Source of the DNA: Luteimicrobium xylanilyticum
GTDB lineage: Bacteria; Actinomycetota; Actinomycetes; Actinomycetales; Cellulomonadaceae
Direction of reading: 5' to 3'
NCBI RefSeq assembly: GCF_009429125.1
Contig: NZ_CP045529.1
Location: 3,534,001-3,598,000, forward strand
Length of the DNA: 64,000 bases
Made by a program: the position numbers and the translations under genes. The number at the start of each line of letters is the position of its first letter. Positions within the stretch are counted from its first letter, which is position 1. Below, piece after piece: positions 1 to 7,792 of this stretch. The notes under the pieces were generated by a model. The model searched no databases. It saw only the letters and a list, made by a program, of their open reading frames with translations, and was not told the DNA's origin.

Positions 1-161
1 CCGGCCTGCGGGATGCTGACGTGCAGGTCGGCCGCGATCTGCTCGAGCAGGCCGGCGATCATGAACTCGCTGGTACCGAGGCAGAAGGTGACCGCCGCGA
101 GGAGGAGGACGACGCCGGGCACCCGGGTGCTGCGTGGGGCGGTGGGCGTGGTGGCGCTCAT
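1..161 (-). CDS. MFS exporter, N-terminal part only
   Basis: Only the first 53 or so residues are inside the window; the gene reads leftward from ATG 159-161 off the edge. After a short polar N-terminus there is one hydrophobic helix followed by TSEFMIAGLLEQIAADL. The T-S-E-F start of helix 1 is typical of DHA1-family drug/sugar efflux permeases (AraJ/NepI-like), so this is probably a proton-driven exporter in the cytoplasmic membrane. Its ATG overlaps the TGA of the upstream tetR gene (ATGA, 158-161), so the two are translationally coupled and the exporter is the likely target of that regulator. Substrate cannot be judged from this fragment. Confidence 0.75.
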   Translation of the reverse strand, partial: MSATTPTAPRSTRVPGVVLLLAAVTFCLGTSEFMIAGLLEQIAADLHVSIPQA

Positions 162-799
162 CCGCGCACCTGCTCGACGGGGCACGCGGGGACGGCTGCG
201 AGTGCCTCGCGGCCCGCCTCGGTGCTGAGCGCGGAGAGGAACGCGTCGAGCTGGGCGCGCACCTCGTCGGGCGTGGCGACGCGGGCCGCGACCCGCAGCC
301 CGGCGAGCGTCGTGTGGACGAGCGGGCCGAACGCGTGGGGGTCGACGTCGGGCCTGATGTCGCCCTCGTCGCGGCCGCGCGCCAGGATCCGCGCGTAGGC
401 GTCGATCCAGGCGCTGCGGTCGGCGTCGAGCAGGGCCGTCACGCCGACCATGCTGCGGCCGAGCTCGACGGCGGTGTTCACCGAGAGGCAGCCGAGGCGG
501 TCGTCGCGTGCGCACTGGTCGCCGAGCGCGTCGGCGAAGCGCCGGCGCAGCACGACGGGCGCGGGGTCGCGGCTGGCGACCAGCTCCTCGCGTTCGCCTG
601 CCCCGCGCCCGGTGTAGCGCGCGAGAGCACGCTCGAACAGTGCGTCCTTGCTGGTGAAGGTGCTGTAGAAGCTGGACCGGGCGATGCCTGCGCGCTCGCA
701 CAGCCCGACGGCGTCGGTCCCCGTGTACCCGTGCTCGGTGAACTCCGCGATGGCGGCGTCCACGACGGCGTCCTCGTCGAACTGTCGGCTCCTGGGCAT
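158..799 (-). CDS. TetR/AcrR-family transcriptional regulator
   Basis: 213 residues, normal for TetR. The N-terminal helix-turn-helix is clear at about residues 10-55 (AIAEFTEHGYTGTDAVGLCE then RSSFYSTFTSKDALFERAL), followed by an all-alpha ligand domain. It is co-translated with a downstream MFS exporter by an ATGA overlap, so it is presumably a ligand-responsive repressor of that exporter. No Shine-Dalgarno sequence precedes the ATG. Instead a TAGCGT -10 box ends six bases before it, so the transcript is probably leaderless. The whole promoter sits in a 48-bp perfect palindrome (804-851), which makes autorepression likely. Ligand unknown. Confidence 0.85.
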   Translation of the reverse strand: MPRSRQFDEDAVVDAAIAEFTEHGYTGTDAVGLCERAGIARSSFYSTFTSKDALFERALARYTGRGAGEREELVASRDPAPVVLRRRFADALGDQCARDDRLGCLSVNTAVELGRSMVGVTALLDADRSAWIDAYARILARGRDEGDIRPDVDPHAFGPLVHTTLAGLRVAARVATPDEVRAQLDAFLSALSTEAGREALAAVPACPVEQVRG

Positions 800-803
800 G
801 CGT

Positions 804-851
804 CCACGCTACGCCATTCTGGACACGCGTGTCCAGAATGGCGTAGCGTGG
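804..851. promoter_or_regulatory. 48-bp perfect palindrome: tetR promoter/operator and likely sulfur-operon terminator
   Basis: Bases 804-827 are the exact reverse complement of 828-851, with no loop. Read on the minus strand it contains a -35 TGGACA, an 18-bp spacer and a -10 TAGCGT lying six bases before the tetR ATG; symmetry puts the same promoter on the plus strand, firing into the 3' end of the monooxygenase gene. The centre (TGGACACGCGTGTCCA) looks like a TetR operator. RNA from the long minus-strand operon, whose last stop is at 860, would fold into a 24-bp hairpin here, so the element probably also terminates that operon. Sequence facts are certain; the double role is inference. Confidence 0.8.
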
Positions 852-859
852 CCGACTCC

Positions 860-1981
860 CTACGCCGCGCGTGCGGCGTCCGCCGCCGCGCGCTCCGCGT
901 CGCGCTTGGCGACCTCCTCACGGACGATCGGGATGACGTACCGCCCGAAGTCGATCGCATCGTCGAGCAGGTCGTAGCCACGCGCCGAGATCACGCTCAC
1001 GCCGAGGTCGTAATAGGCGAGCAGCGCCTGCGCGACCGTCTCGGGCGTCCCGACGAGCGCGTTCGAGTTCCCGGCACCGCCGGTCGCCTTCGCGGTCGCG
1101 GTCCACAGGGCCGTGTCGAACCGCTCGCCCTGCGCGGCGATCTCGAGGAGCCGCTGGGACCCGGCGTTCTCGGGCGCGCCCGGACGGTAACGGCGGAGCA
1201 GGTCGCCCGCCCCGGCCTTGCGGTCCTCGATCCGGCCGAGGATCTGGTGCGCCTTCTCCCAGGCGAGCTCCTCGGTCGGAGCGATGATCGGCCGGAACGC
1301 GGCGTGGATCCGGGGCAGCGTGGTGCGCCCCGCAGCTTGCGCCTCGTCGTGGATGCGGGCGATCTGCTCAGCGGTCCGGTCCAGCGGCTCGCCCCAGACG
1401 GCGTAGATGTCGGCCTCGGCCGCCCCGACCCTGTAGGCGGCGTCGGACGAGCCGCCGAACGAGATCGTCGGGACCCGACCCTCGTAGGGCTTGGCGTCGA
1501 GGACGAAGTCGTCGAAGTCGTAGAACTCGCCGTGGTGGTCGAACGGCTCGGCGCTGGTCCACGCCTGCTTGACGATCCGGATGTACTCGTGGGTCCGCGC
1601 GTAGCGCTCGTCCTTGGTGAGCCGGTCACCCTCGCGGGCCTGCTCGTGGTCGTTGCCTCCCGTGATGAAGTGCACGGACAGGCGGCCCTGCGACACCTGG
1701 TCGAGCGTCGCGAACGTCTTGGCCGCGAACGTCGGGTAGGACACGTTCGGCCGGTGCGCGAGGAGGAGCTCGATGGACCGGGTGTTCGCGGCGATCCACC
1801 CCGCGAGCGCCGACGGCTCGAGGCCGCTCGACCCGTACGCGAACAGGACGCGCGTCCAGCCGTTGTCCTCGTGCGCGCGGACGATGCGCTCGAGGTAGCG
1901 CAGGTCGACCGGCTTCGTGGTGGGGGCGGTGGTCTCGGAGGCGTCGCTCGTGGTCGCGATGCCGAGGAACTCGACGGGCAT
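860..1981 (-). CDS. SsuD-like FMNH2-dependent alkanesulfonate monooxygenase
   Basis: 373 residues, the usual length for SsuD-type two-component monooxygenases of the luciferase-like (LLM, bacterial luciferase) superfamily. The N-terminus MPVEFLGIATTSD, the internal YPTFAAKTFATLDQVSQGR and GGNDHEQAREGD segments, and the C-terminal GTPETVAQALLAYYDLGVS follow alkanesulfonate monooxygenases. Such enzymes use reduced FMN from a separate reductase and O2 to release sulfite from sulfonates. It is the last gene of the SAM-IV-controlled operon, three bases after the GNAT stop. No flavin reductase is encoded nearby. The exact sulfonate or sulfone substrate is not deducible. Confidence 0.85.
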   Translation of the reverse strand: MPVEFLGIATTSDASETTAPTTKPVDLRYLERIVRAHEDNGWTRVLFAYGSSGLEPSALAGWIAANTRSIELLLAHRPNVSYPTFAAKTFATLDQVSQGRLSVHFITGGNDHEQAREGDRLTKDERYARTHEYIRIVKQAWTSAEPFDHHGEFYDFDDFVLDAKPYEGRVPTISFGGSSDAAYRVGAAEADIYAVWGEPLDRTAEQIARIHDEAQAAGRTTLPRIHAAFRPIIAPTEELAWEKAHQILGRIEDRKAGAGDLLRRYRPGAPENAGSQRLLEIAAQGERFDTALWTATAKATGGAGNSNALVGTPETVAQALLAYYDLGVSVISARGYDLLDDAIDFGRYVIPIVREEVAKRDAERAAADAARAA

Positions 1982-1983
1982 GG

Positions 1984-2547
1984 TCAGGACTCCGTTCGGT
2001 GGGTGGGGTGGGTGGGGTGGTCGGGGGCGACGTCGAGGCCGAACGCGAGCAGGGTCCCGCCCTCGACGACGCGGGTCTCGCGCTCGTGCAGCCGCCGGAA
2101 GCCGAGCGAGGCGTAGAGCGCGTGGGCGGGCAGCATGCGGGGCCCCGAGTTCATGACGACGCGGACGAGACCGCGCTCGCGGGCGAGGCCGACGACGTGC
2201 CGGGTCAGCAGCCGCCCGACGCCCTGACCGCGGGCCGACGGGTCGACCCCGAGGAGCCGGAAGTCGAGCTCGCCCGGCTGCGCGAGCGGCGAGATCGTGC
2301 GGCCCAGGCGCGGCGTGGCGACGCTGCCGAGGAGCTCGTTCCCGCGGGCCGCGACCCAGACCTGGTGCTCCGCGGCGCGCTCGGCCACGGCGTGCAGCGA
2401 CGCGCGGTACTCGTCGCCGATGGCGTAGTCCGCGGTGTAAGCGCGCTCGAGGAGGTCGCCGACCGCCTCGTGCTCCGCGGGCTCGACGAGCCGCACGACG
2501 ACGGCGGCGGAGGCGGGGCGCGGGACCGCCTCGAGGAGCTCGCTCAT
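1984..2547 (-). CDS. GNAT-family N-acetyltransferase
   Basis: 187 residues with a typical GNAT acetyl-CoA motif A, VDPSARGQGVGRLLTRH (R-x-x-G-x-G), and a C-terminal ALYASLGFRR segment. The start chosen is ATG 2545-2547, giving MSELLEAVPRP. It overlaps the stop of the preceding LLM-rhodanese gene as ATGA, so the two are translationally coupled. A much longer open frame upstream is only the shadow of the neighbouring gene. Its place among LLM monooxygenases recalls the Bacillus pathway in which S-substituted cysteines are N-acetylated before monooxygenase cleavage. That role is inference; it could equally detoxify an amine. Confidence 0.85.
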   Translation of the reverse strand: MSELLEAVPRPASAAVVVRLVEPAEHEAVGDLLERAYTADYAIGDEYRASLHAVAERAAEHQVWVAARGNELLGSVATPRLGRTISPLAQPGELDFRLLGVDPSARGQGVGRLLTRHVVGLARERGLVRVVMNSGPRMLPAHALYASLGFRRLHERETRVVEGGTLLAFGLDVAPDHPTHPTHRTES

Positions 2548-4118
2548 GCGCGCGCCGCCGGCTCGAGGTCGCGCGCGTCCTCGGCGGACTCGGGCTCGGC
2601 GGGCGCAGGCTCGGTCGCCGCGTCCGACGTCGGGAGGCCGGCCGCCTTCCAGGCCGGGAACCCGCCGTCGACGTGCGTGACGTCCGTGAACCCGCGACGG
2701 CGCAGCTCGCGCGCCACCGGGCCGGAGCCGTTCACCGACCCGCAGACCACGACGATCGGCGTGTCCAACGAGACGAGCGGCGTGCCGCCGTCGTCGAACA
2801 GGGTCTCGAGCCGGTTCCGGTCGGTGACGCGCGCGCCCGGGATCTCGCCCGTCGCCGCGCGACCGCCCGCGCTCCGGACGTCGATCAGGACGGCGCCGCC
2901 CGACACCCGCTCGCCGGCGTCGGACGCGGGCTGCACGGGTGCCCGCTCGGCCCAGGCGGCCGCGAGCAGCTCGAACGACCGCACCCGGTCGGCCGGGTCG
3001 AACGCCTCGGTGGTCACGAGCAGCTCGTCGGCGCCCGTCGCCCGGACGAGGGCCTCGAGCCCCGCCACGACCTCGTCGGGCGAGCCGACGAACCGCGACT
3101 CGAGGCGGTCGGCGACGAGCGCGCGGTCCTCCTCCGACCACTCCTCCCACGGGGTCGTGGTCCCGGGGGCGGGGAACGCGATGGCACCGTCGACGCCCGT
3201 CCGGATCGACCGCACCCAGTCCGCGAACGGCGCGCCGAGCTCGCGCGCCCGGGCTCCGGTCTCCGCGACGAGCACGTCGGCCGAGACGACGACGTACGGC
3301 TCGGCGAGCACGCCGGGCCGGAACGCGTCCCGGTACGCGGTGACGGTGTCGAGGACGTTCCCCGGGGCGACGTGGTAGTTCGCCGCGAGCGGCAGCCCGA
3401 GCTCGCCCGCGACGCGCGCGCTCTCGCCGCCGCTCGACGCGAGCACCCACAGGTCGAACGCGGCGCCCTCGACGGGCGGGCTCGTGAAGGCCAGCCCGTC
3501 GGACGCGAACGAGCCGTCGCGCAGGGCGAGGATCGCCTCGAGCTCGTCCCGGAACGGGCCCGCGTCCCGCGAGCCCACGATCCCGAAGTGCGCGAGCATC
3601 CGGCGCTTGAGCGCCGGGTTCGACAGGTCGAACCGGACCGGCCGGGGCACGACCAGCCCGTCGACGACGCGCGTCTCGGTGCGCTCGGGCGTGCCCGTCC
3701 CGCCCTCCGCGTCGGATGCCGAGCCGCCGGGCTCGCGCTCGGCCCCCGCTGCGCCGTCGGCGGGCGGGATGACGTGCGCGCGGCCCACGCCCAGGTCGAC
3801 GCGGCCCGGGTGCGCGGCGGCGACGGTGCCGAACTGCTCGGCGCCGACGAGCGGCGTGGTGCTGCCGAGCAGCACCGCGCCCGAGCCGACGCGGATCCGG
3901 GTCGTGCGCTCCGCGGCGAGCGCGGCGAGGACGGCGGGCTGCGCCGACGCGACGCCCGGCGACAGGTGGTGCTGGGCGAACCAGATCCGGCGGTACCCGG
4001 CGTCGTCGGCGGCGCGGGCGACGTCGAGCGCCGCCCGGACCGCCTCGGCGCCGGGCTGCCCGACGCTCACAGGCGCCAGCTCGAGGACGGACAGGGGGAC
4101 GTTCTTGGGCTCGGACAC
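2544..4118 (-). CDS. LLM flavin monooxygenase fused to a rhodanese domain
   Basis: 524 residues, far longer than the 330-360 usual for this family. Residues 1 to about 385 are an LLM oxidoreductase of the MsnO8-like type (VPLSVLELAPVSVGQPGAEA, IWFAQHHL, GAEQFGTVAAAHPGRVDLGVGRA), with an Ala/Gly/Glu-rich insertion around residues 118-150. From about 405 to 495 there is a rhodanese domain (VLIDVRSAGG, a CGSVNGSG loop with candidate catalytic Cys459, then HVDGGFPAWKAAGLP), ending in an acidic tail. A physical link between C-S bond oxidation and sulfane or sulfite sulfur transfer is a plausible reading but is inferred. RBS GAAGGAGAC precedes the ATG. Confidence 0.88.
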   Translation of the reverse strand: MSEPKNVPLSVLELAPVSVGQPGAEAVRAALDVARAADDAGYRRIWFAQHHLSPGVASAQPAVLAALAAERTTRIRVGSGAVLLGSTTPLVGAEQFGTVAAAHPGRVDLGVGRAHVIPPADGAAGAEREPGGSASDAEGGTGTPERTETRVVDGLVVPRPVRFDLSNPALKRRMLAHFGIVGSRDAGPFRDELEAILALRDGSFASDGLAFTSPPVEGAAFDLWVLASSGGESARVAGELGLPLAANYHVAPGNVLDTVTAYRDAFRPGVLAEPYVVVSADVLVAETGARARELGAPFADWVRSIRTGVDGAIAFPAPGTTTPWEEWSEEDRALVADRLESRFVGSPDEVVAGLEALVRATGADELLVTTEAFDPADRVRSFELLAAAWAERAPVQPASDAGERVSGGAVLIDVRSAGGRAATGEIPGARVTDRNRLETLFDDGGTPLVSLDTPIVVVCGSVNGSGPVARELRRRGFTDVTHVDGGFPAWKAAGLPTSDAATEPAPAEPESAEDARDLEPAARA

Positions 4119-4143
4119 GAGGGTCTCCTTCTGCGGTGGGAGG

Positions 4144-5256
4144 TCAGGCGGCGGCGACGGTCGCGCGCTCGGCGACGTCCGCGCTCTGCTCGGGCGAGGG
4201 CGGGTCGGGGATGGTGCGGCGGAGCTCGGGGACGACGTCGGACGCGAAGAGCCGGAGCGAGTCCTCCCAGACCTGCTGCCCGAGGCCGCCCTTGTTCCCG
4301 GCGACGTTGATCACGCGGTGCCCGAACGCCTCGTGGTAGCGGGCCACCTTGTCGAGCACCTGCTGCGGGCTGCCGATGAGGTTCGAACCCTGCTCGAGGA
4401 AGTCCTCGTAGGAGTCGTAGAAGGTGACGGTCCCGGGCAGGTTCGTGTTCGCGGCGCGCAGCCGTGCGGCCTGCGCCTCGTAGACGGGCCGGTACGCCTC
4501 GACGGCGTCCTGCGAGCGCTCCGCCACGAGGACGGCGCCGTGCCCGGCGCCGACGAGCGCGTCCTGCGGGTCGCGGCCGCGCGCGGCCCACGTCTCGCGG
4601 TAGTGCCGGACGAGGCGCGCGTAGTACTCGAGCGGGTTGAAGCCGTTCGCGGAGAAGATCGGGTCGCCGTACTCGGCGGCGAGCTCGACGCTGCGCTGGG
4701 CGGTCGCCGAGCCGTGCCAGACCCGGATCCGTCGCTGCAGCGGCGGCGGGAAGACGGACGCCTCGCGCAGCGGCGTGCGGCGGATCGTCGGGAGCCCCTC
4801 GGGCGGGTCCCACGTCACGGGCTCGCCCGACCAGAGCTGACGCAGGAGCCGGTAGTTCGCCTCGAGCGTGTCCCACGCCTCCGTGCGCCCGATGCCGAAG
4901 AGCTCCGCCTGCTCGGGGCCGTTGCCCTTGCCGACGATGATCTCGAGGCGGCCGCCGCTGAGATGGTCGAGGGTCGCGTAGTCCTCGGCGACGCGGACGG
5001 GGTCGAGGACCGACAGCAGGGTCACGCCCGTGAAGAGGCGGATCCGCGACGTCCGTGCGGCGATGTGCGACAGCACGACGGGTGGCGCGCTCGACACGAA
5101 CGGCGTGTGGTGGCGCTCGCCGACGGCGAAGCCGTCGAACCCGAGCTCCTCGAAGAGGACGGCGTTGCGCACGACCTCCTGGAGGCGAGCGGTGACCTGT
5201 TCGGGGGTCGCACCGGCGGGGGCGTCGATGAGGTCGAGACCGTTGATCGCGGCCAT
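4144..5256 (-). CDS. LLM-class flavin-dependent monooxygenase
   Basis: 370 residues from ATG 5254-5256, preceded by AGAAAGGA at good spacing; the in-frame extension far upstream is a shadow of the ABC ATPase gene. Family signatures are ELGFDGFAVGERHH near the N-terminus, RLFTGVTLLSVLDPVRVAEDYATLDHLSGGRLEIIVGKGN, and the C-terminal GSPQQVLDKVARYHEAFGHRVINV. It resembles the LLM subgroup annotated after Corynebacterium CE1758. Reduced FMN is the presumed cosubstrate. It lies 23 bases after the ABC ATPase and 25 before the LLM-rhodanese fusion within the sulfur operon. The organosulfur substrate is unknown. Confidence 0.87.
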   Translation of the reverse strand: MAAINGLDLIDAPAGATPEQVTARLQEVVRNAVLFEELGFDGFAVGERHHTPFVSSAPPVVLSHIAARTSRIRLFTGVTLLSVLDPVRVAEDYATLDHLSGGRLEIIVGKGNGPEQAELFGIGRTEAWDTLEANYRLLRQLWSGEPVTWDPPEGLPTIRRTPLREASVFPPPLQRRIRVWHGSATAQRSVELAAEYGDPIFSANGFNPLEYYARLVRHYRETWAARGRDPQDALVGAGHGAVLVAERSQDAVEAYRPVYEAQAARLRAANTNLPGTVTFYDSYEDFLEQGSNLIGSPQQVLDKVARYHEAFGHRVINVAGNKGGLGQQVWEDSLRLFASDVVPELRRTIPDPPSPEQSADVAERATVAAA

Positions 5257-5279
5257 GGGGATGTCCTTTCTCGGGGAGG

Positions 5280-6899
5280 TCAGGCGGCCGGCGCGGGCAG
5301 AGCCGCAAGGAGTGCCTGGGTGTACACGTGCTGGGGGCGGTGGAAGACGTCGTCGACGTCGCCCTGCTCGACGACGCGCCCGCCCGTCATGACGAGCACA
5401 CGGTCGGCGACGTGGTGGACCACGCCCAGGTCGTGCGAGATGAACAGCACCGACGTGCCCGTCTCGGCCTGGAGCTCGCCGAGCAGGTCGAGGATCCCGG
5501 CCTGCACGGAGACGTCGAGCGCGGACACGGGCTCGTCGGCGACGAGGAGGCGCGGGTGCGGGGCGAGGGCCCGGGCGATCGAGACGCGCTGGCGCTGCCC
5601 GCCGGACAGGGTGCGCGGGTGGCGGTCCGCGAACGACGCGCCGAGGCGGACCTGGTCGAGGACCTCGGCGACCCGGCGGCGGCGGTCCTCGCCGCGGACC
5701 CCGACGGCGTCGAGGCTCTCGGCGACGATCCGCCCGACCGTGTAGCGGGGGTCGAACGAGCCGAGCGGGTCCTGCGCGATGAGCTGGACGTCGCGGCGCA
5801 GGTGCCGGCGCCGCGACTCGGGCACGCCCGTCCAGGGCTCGCCGCCGAGGGTCACCGCACCCGAGTCGGGCTCCACCAGCCCGAGGACGATCCGGGCGAC
5901 CGTCGTCTTTCCGGACCCGGACTCCCCGACGATGCCGAGCGTCTCGCCGCGCGCGACCTCGAGGCTCACGTCGTCCACGGCGACGGTCTCGTGCGCGCCT
6001 GCCCGACCGTGCACCCGGTACGTCTTGCGCAGGTGCTCGGCGGCCAGCACGACGGCGGAGCGTTCGGGCTCGGGGCGCACGAGCGGCGTCCGGTCCACGA
6101 GCCGCAGCCCCTTGGACGACGCCGACGGGACCGCGCGCAGCAGCTCGCGCGTGTACGGGTGCTGGGGCCGGCGCAGGACGTCGTCGGTCGCGCCCTCCTC
6201 GACGACCTCGCCCGCGCGCATCACCAGCACCCGGTCCGCGATCCGGGACACGACCGCGAGGTCGTGGCTGATCAGCAGGATCGTCGCGCCGCGCTGCTTC
6301 TCGAGCGCGAGCAGGTCGAGGATCTGCGCCTGCACGGTGACATCGAGCGCGGTCGTGGGCTCGTCGGCGACGAGCAGGTCCGGGTCGCCCGCGAGCCCCG
6401 CGGCGATGAGCCCGCGCTGGCGCAGCCCGCCCGAGAGCTGGTGCGGGTGCTGGCGGGACCGCACCTCGGGCTCCGGCACGCCCACGGACGTGAGGAGCGC
6501 GTGCACCCGGTCCGCGACCGCGCGTCGTCCGCGCGCGAGGCGGTGGGTGCGCAGGGTCTCGCCCACCTCCGCGCCGAGCGTGCGCAGCGGGTCGAGCGAG
6601 ACGAGGGCGTCCTGCAGGACGAACCCGACGGTCCGGCCGCGCAGGCGTCGCCAGGTGCGCTCGTCGGCGTCGCGCACGTCCTGGCCGGCGAGCTCGAACG
6701 TGTCCGCCGACCAGGTCGCCGTGCGGGGCAGCAGCCCTGCCAGCGCACGCGCGGTCACGGTCTTGCCGGACCCGGACTCCCCGACGATCGCCACGCACGT
6801 CCCGCGCTCGACGTCGAGGTCGAGCCCGTGCACGGCGGTGACGGGGCCGTCGGGGCCGGGGAACGCGATCTTCAGTCCGCGGACGGTGGCGACGCTCAT
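5280..6899 (-). CDS. Dpp/Opp-type ABC importer, double ATP-binding protein
   Basis: 539 residues containing two complete nucleotide-binding domains, i.e. a DppD-DppF fusion as is common in actinomycetes. Domain 1 has Walker A GESGSGKT, signature LSGGLRQR and Walker B LLVADEPTTALD. Domain 2 (from about residue 285) has Walker A GESGSGKT, signature LSGGQRQR and LLVADEPVSALD. Each ends with the oligopeptide-ATPase tail (RRPQHPYTRELL, HRPQHVYTQALL). ATG 6897-6899 overlaps the stop of the inner permease (ATGA). It powers the importer encoded by the next three genes upstream. Confidence 0.93.
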   Translation of the reverse strand: MSVATVRGLKIAFPGPDGPVTAVHGLDLDVERGTCVAIVGESGSGKTVTARALAGLLPRTATWSADTFELAGQDVRDADERTWRRLRGRTVGFVLQDALVSLDPLRTLGAEVGETLRTHRLARGRRAVADRVHALLTSVGVPEPEVRSRQHPHQLSGGLRQRGLIAAGLAGDPDLLVADEPTTALDVTVQAQILDLLALEKQRGATILLISHDLAVVSRIADRVLVMRAGEVVEEGATDDVLRRPQHPYTRELLRAVPSASSKGLRLVDRTPLVRPEPERSAVVLAAEHLRKTYRVHGRAGAHETVAVDDVSLEVARGETLGIVGESGSGKTTVARIVLGLVEPDSGAVTLGGEPWTGVPESRRRHLRRDVQLIAQDPLGSFDPRYTVGRIVAESLDAVGVRGEDRRRRVAEVLDQVRLGASFADRHPRTLSGGQRQRVSIARALAPHPRLLVADEPVSALDVSVQAGILDLLGELQAETGTSVLFISHDLGVVHHVADRVLVMTGGRVVEQGDVDDVFHRPQHVYTQALLAALPAPAA

Positions 6900-7792
6900 G
6901 CGTTCTCCCGGTGCTCGAGGCGCCGCTGGAGCCAGCGTCCGACCACGGACACCGACACGACGACGAGGACGATCGCGACGCCGGGGAAGACGGAGATCCA
7001 CCAGGCGTTCTGCAGGTAGTTGCGGCCGTCGGCGAGCATGGCGCCCCACTCGGGGGACGGCGGCTTGGGGCCGAGGCCGATGAAGCTCAGCGACGACGCC
7101 GCGAGGATCGCCGTGCCGAGCCCGATGGTCGCGAGGATCGGCACGGACACGACGGCGTGCGGCAGCACGTGCCGGACGACGAGCGTGGTCCGCCGGAGCC
7201 CGAACGTGACCGACTGCTCGACGTACGCCGAGCGCCGCACGACGTGGGTCTCGGCGCGGACGATGCGCGCGTACCGGGGCACGGACGCGACGGCGAGCGC
7301 GACGATGACGGTCGGGATGCCGGGCCCGACGATCGTGACGAGCACGATCGCGAGGAGGATCGCGGGGAACGCGGCGACGACGTCGAGCCCGCGGGCGGTG
7401 ACCTCGTCGGCGAGCCGGCCGCCGAGCCCGGCGAGTATCCCGAGCAGCACGCCCGCGAGCACGCCGAGCGCGGTCGCGGACACGGCGATGAGCACGGAGT
7501 AGCGCGCGCCGTAGACGACGCGCGACCACACGTCGCGGCCGAGCTGGTCGGTGCCGAGGAGCCCGCCGTGCCCGGGGGCGAGGAACGCGCGCAGGGGGTC
7601 GGCGTCGAGCGGCCCGCGCGAGGCGAACACCCCGGGGAACGCGACCACGAGGAGCAGGACGAGGAGCACGGCCGACGCGAGGAGCACGCCCCAGGGGATC
7701 GCCCGCAGGCGCGCGGGCGCGCCCGGCCCGGTGCGCGGGGCGGCCGGCGGGGCCTGCGCGTCCGACGGCGGCCGGCTGACGACGGCGGTCAT
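6896..7792 (-). CDS. Dpp/Opp-type ABC importer, permease (DppC-like)
   Basis: 298 residues from ATG 7790-7792. A hydrophobic helix at about residues 35-55 leads to the DppC hallmark LLGTDQLGRDVWSRVVYGAR, then about five more membrane segments. The ATPase-contact EAA loop region includes SAYVEQSVTFGLRRTTLVVRHVLPHA. The C-terminal LSFIGLGPKPPSPEWGAMLADGR is diagnostic for the inner permease of peptide/nickel-family importers. It overlaps both neighbours by ATGA, so the three membrane/ATPase subunits are translationally coupled. Substrate class (peptide, opine, glutathione-like or other) is not determined by sequence. Confidence 0.92.
   Translation of the reverse strand: MTAVVSRPPSDAQAPPAAPRTGPGAPARLRAIPWGVLLASAVLLVLLLVVAFPGVFASRGPLDADPLRAFLAPGHGGLLGTDQLGRDVWSRVVYGARYSVLIAVSATALGVLAGVLLGILAGLGGRLADEVTARGLDVVAAFPAILLAIVLVTIVGPGIPTVIVALAVASVPRYARIVRAETHVVRRSAYVEQSVTFGLRRTTLVVRHVLPHAVVSVPILATIGLGTAILAASSLSFIGLGPKPPSPEWGAMLADGRNYLQNAWWISVFPGVAIVLVVVSVSVVGRWLQRRLEHRENA

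Noticed and set aside
134-2116. 660-codon plus-strand open frame
   Set aside because: It is an antisense shadow in high-GC DNA; the minus strand holds tetR, the SsuD-like gene and the GNAT with clear family motifs.
5257-6798. Upstream extension of the LLM gene at 4144-5256 as an 884-residue protein
   Set aside because: The extension reads the ABC ATPase in the wrong frame; a good SD and the family start point to 5256.
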